Shown here in pieces: positions 62,978 through 64,000 of a DNA stretch of 64,000 nucleotides. The stretch's first letter is position 1. Each line of letters starts with the position of its first letter. The notes below the pieces were generated by a model. The model ran no database searches. It saw nothing but the letters and a program-made list of their open reading frames with translations, and had not been told where the DNA came from. Origin of the DNA: Neorhizobium alkalisoli (GTDB lineage: Bacteria; Pseudomonadota; Alphaproteobacteria; Rhizobiales; Rhizobiaceae); NCBI RefSeq assembly GCF_007829835.1, contig NZ_VIWP01000003.1:124001-188000 (forward strand). Reading direction: 5' to 3'. The position numbers were made by a program, and so were the translations under genes.

Positions 62978-64000
62978 GAGAAGCGGCTGTTCTTTCTGTT
63001 CCGGCTTGCGGCCGGCATTGGCCAGTTCGTCATGCAGGCGCTGTTCCTCATGCGCCTGCGGCTTGGCGAAGCGGGCGATGAGAAGATAAGCGACCGGCGT
63101 GATATAGAGCGTCACCAGCGTCGCAAAACCGAGACCGCCGACGATCACCCAGCCGAGGGCGATACGTGCCTCAGCGCCGGCGCCCTTGGCGAGAACCAGC
63201 GGCACGCCGCCGATGACGGTCGCGATCATCGTCATCATCACGGGGCGCAGGCGCAGCGAGCAGGCCCGCTCGATCGCCTCGCGGCAATTGGCGCCTTCAT
63301 TGCGCAGATGGTTGGCGAATTCGACAATGAGAATGCCGTTCTTCGCCATGACACCGACCAGCAGGACAAGGCCGATCTGGCTGTAGACGTTGAGGCTCGA
63401 CCCGGTAATCACCAGCGCGAAGGCGGCGCAGGCAAGGCCAAGCGGCACGGTCGACATGATGATGACCGAAGAAAGCACGCTTTCGAACTGGGCCGCCAGA
63501 ACCAGGAAGATGATCGCGATGGCAAAACCGAAGGTGAGCGCCATGCCGTTCGAATTTTCCTCGAGCGTTGCTGCTTCGGCGAGCGGGATGAGGCGTGATC
63601 CGGCCGGCATCAGCGGTTCGGCCAGCGCCGTGGCCACACCCACGGCCTGCCCGAGCGAAACACCTTCGCGCAGGTTGGCGGAGAAGGAGACGGCGGCAAG
63701 CTGCTGTTCGCGGTCGAGGCGCGGCGAGACGGCGTGTTCTTCCAGCGTCGCGACCGTCGACATCGGCACCATGCGGCCGTCCTTGGCCTTCAGAAAAATG
63801 CCTTCGAGATCGGTCGGATCATCGATCGGCCGCGTCGTCGAGGTCAGTTTGACGGGGATCGCCTCGCCATCGACAAAAACGTCGACGATCGAACGGCCCT
63901 CGAGCAGCGATTGCAGCGAGGTGCCGAAATTGGTGATGTCGATGCCGAGATCCGACGCCCGCTCGCGGTTGACGGTGACGGCGATCTGCGCCTGGCTCGG
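62966..64000 (-). CDS. RND efflux transporter permease, C-terminal part (5' end beyond window)
   Basis: About 345 residues of a second RND pump continue to the window edge. Visible: FLVLAAQFESVLSSVIIMSTVPLGL, LLVGVMAKNGILIVEFANHL (TM10 Lys) and RPVMMTMIATVIGGVPLVLAKGAGAE. Upstream of M at 63772 the frame stays open and reads KLTSTTRPIDDPTDLEGIF and VPMSTVA, periplasmic-loop sequence of the family. HAE1-like; substrate unknown. Adaptor gene would lie beyond the window. Confidence 0.92.
   Translation of the reverse strand, partial: PSQAQIAVTVNRERASDLGIDITNFGTSLQSLLEGRSIVDVFVDGEAIPVKLTSTTRPIDDPTDLEGIFLKAKDGRMVPMSTVATLEEHAVSPRLDREQQLAAVSFSANLREGVSLGQAVGVATALAEPLMPAGSRLIPLAEAATLEENSNGMALTFGFAIAIIFLVLAAQFESVLSSVIIMSTVPLGLACAAFALVITGSSLNVYSQIGLVLLVGVMAKNGILIVEFANHLRNEGANCREAIERACSLRLRPVMMTMIATVIGGVPLVLAKGAGAEARIALGWVIVGGLGFATLVTLYITPVAYLLIARFAKPQAHEEQRLHDELANAGRKPEQKEQPLLAAE

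Overview
The window is a chromosomal stretch of a high-GC alphaproteobacterium of the order Rhizobiales, most likely family Rhizobiaceae (Rhizobium/Agrobacterium/Neorhizobium group). The evidence is a circularly permuted alphaproteobacterial tmRNA next to an alpha-type sspB, the gene order thyA-folA-hflK-hflC-degP with serB, miaA and ilvBN close by, BA14K-type repeats, cobalt-type nitrile hydratase genes, MocR and DMT gene pairs, and a GC-rich palindromic intergenic repeat of the RIME kind. No prophage, insertion sequence or CRISPR array is visible. Most of the DNA is housekeeping or lineage-typical accessory sequence.

Layout. 0-7.1 kb: the end of a short-chain dehydrogenase gene, an RND efflux pump (adaptor and permease), a hydrolase-fold protein without its nucleophile, and a divergent LysR regulator. 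7.2-8.2 kb: a membrane-anchored protein with two BA14K-like motifs, and tRNA-Lys(CTT). 8.4-15 kb: a six-gene minus-strand unit (ABC importer of the iron/thiamine type, EEP phosphodiesterase, Nudix protein, PhzF-like protein). 15-18.9 kb: an aminotransferase, an RbsD/FucU protein, ilvC with a rearranged copy of its own 3' end beside it, and a TetR gene with promoter and palindrome. 19-26.8 kb: a run of regulators paired with redox genes (WYL, DUF1330, AraC/alcohol dehydrogenase, HxlR/QorB, MarR-GNAT fusion, NDH-2). 26.8-31.2 kb: pdxJ, a MerR-LuxR double-HTH regulator, a RecD-like helicase and a frameshifted muramidase/M15 peptidase gene. 31.2-33 kb: a secreted repeat protein, an ECF sigma factor and its anti-sigma factor. 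33-36.8 kb: a nitrile hydratase operon, an aldo/keto reductase and a KpsC/KpsS-like capsule protein.

36.9-42.8 kb: ilvN and ilvB, preceded by a leader peptide plus attenuator whose predicted transcript starts almost at the leader AUG; a HerA-like ATPase; miaA head to head with serB. 43.7-50.8 kb: a brnT-brnA toxin-antitoxin pair with a GNAT gene attached, the degP protease, hflC/hflK, folA, thyA and a DUF2853 protein. 50.9-53.5 kb: two-piece tmRNA, sspB, two small conserved genes and an amidase. 53.5-64 kb: a large AsmA-like protein, a GlcD-type FAD dehydrogenase, a 750-base non-coding stretch with a palindromic repeat, a DMT transporter/MocR pair, a DUF1932-type dehydrogenase and the 3' part of a second RND permease gene.

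How genes work together. ilvB, ilvN and ilvC cover the first two steps of branched-chain amino acid synthesis; only ilvBN carries the attenuator. tmRNA and SspB form one protein-quality-control pathway, with HflKC and DegP as membrane and periplasmic quality control. ThyA and FolA run the thymidylate-folate cycle. Several regulators sit beside their probable targets with visible palindromes (LysR, TetR, HxlR, MarR, MocR). The items most worth a second look are the ilvBN leader, the frameshifted cell-wall hydrolase, the MerR-LuxR fusion, the nucleophile-less hydrolase by the efflux pump, the ilvC 3'-end rearrangement and the six-gene ABC/hydrolase operon. All product names rest on reading motifs by eye; no database search was possible.
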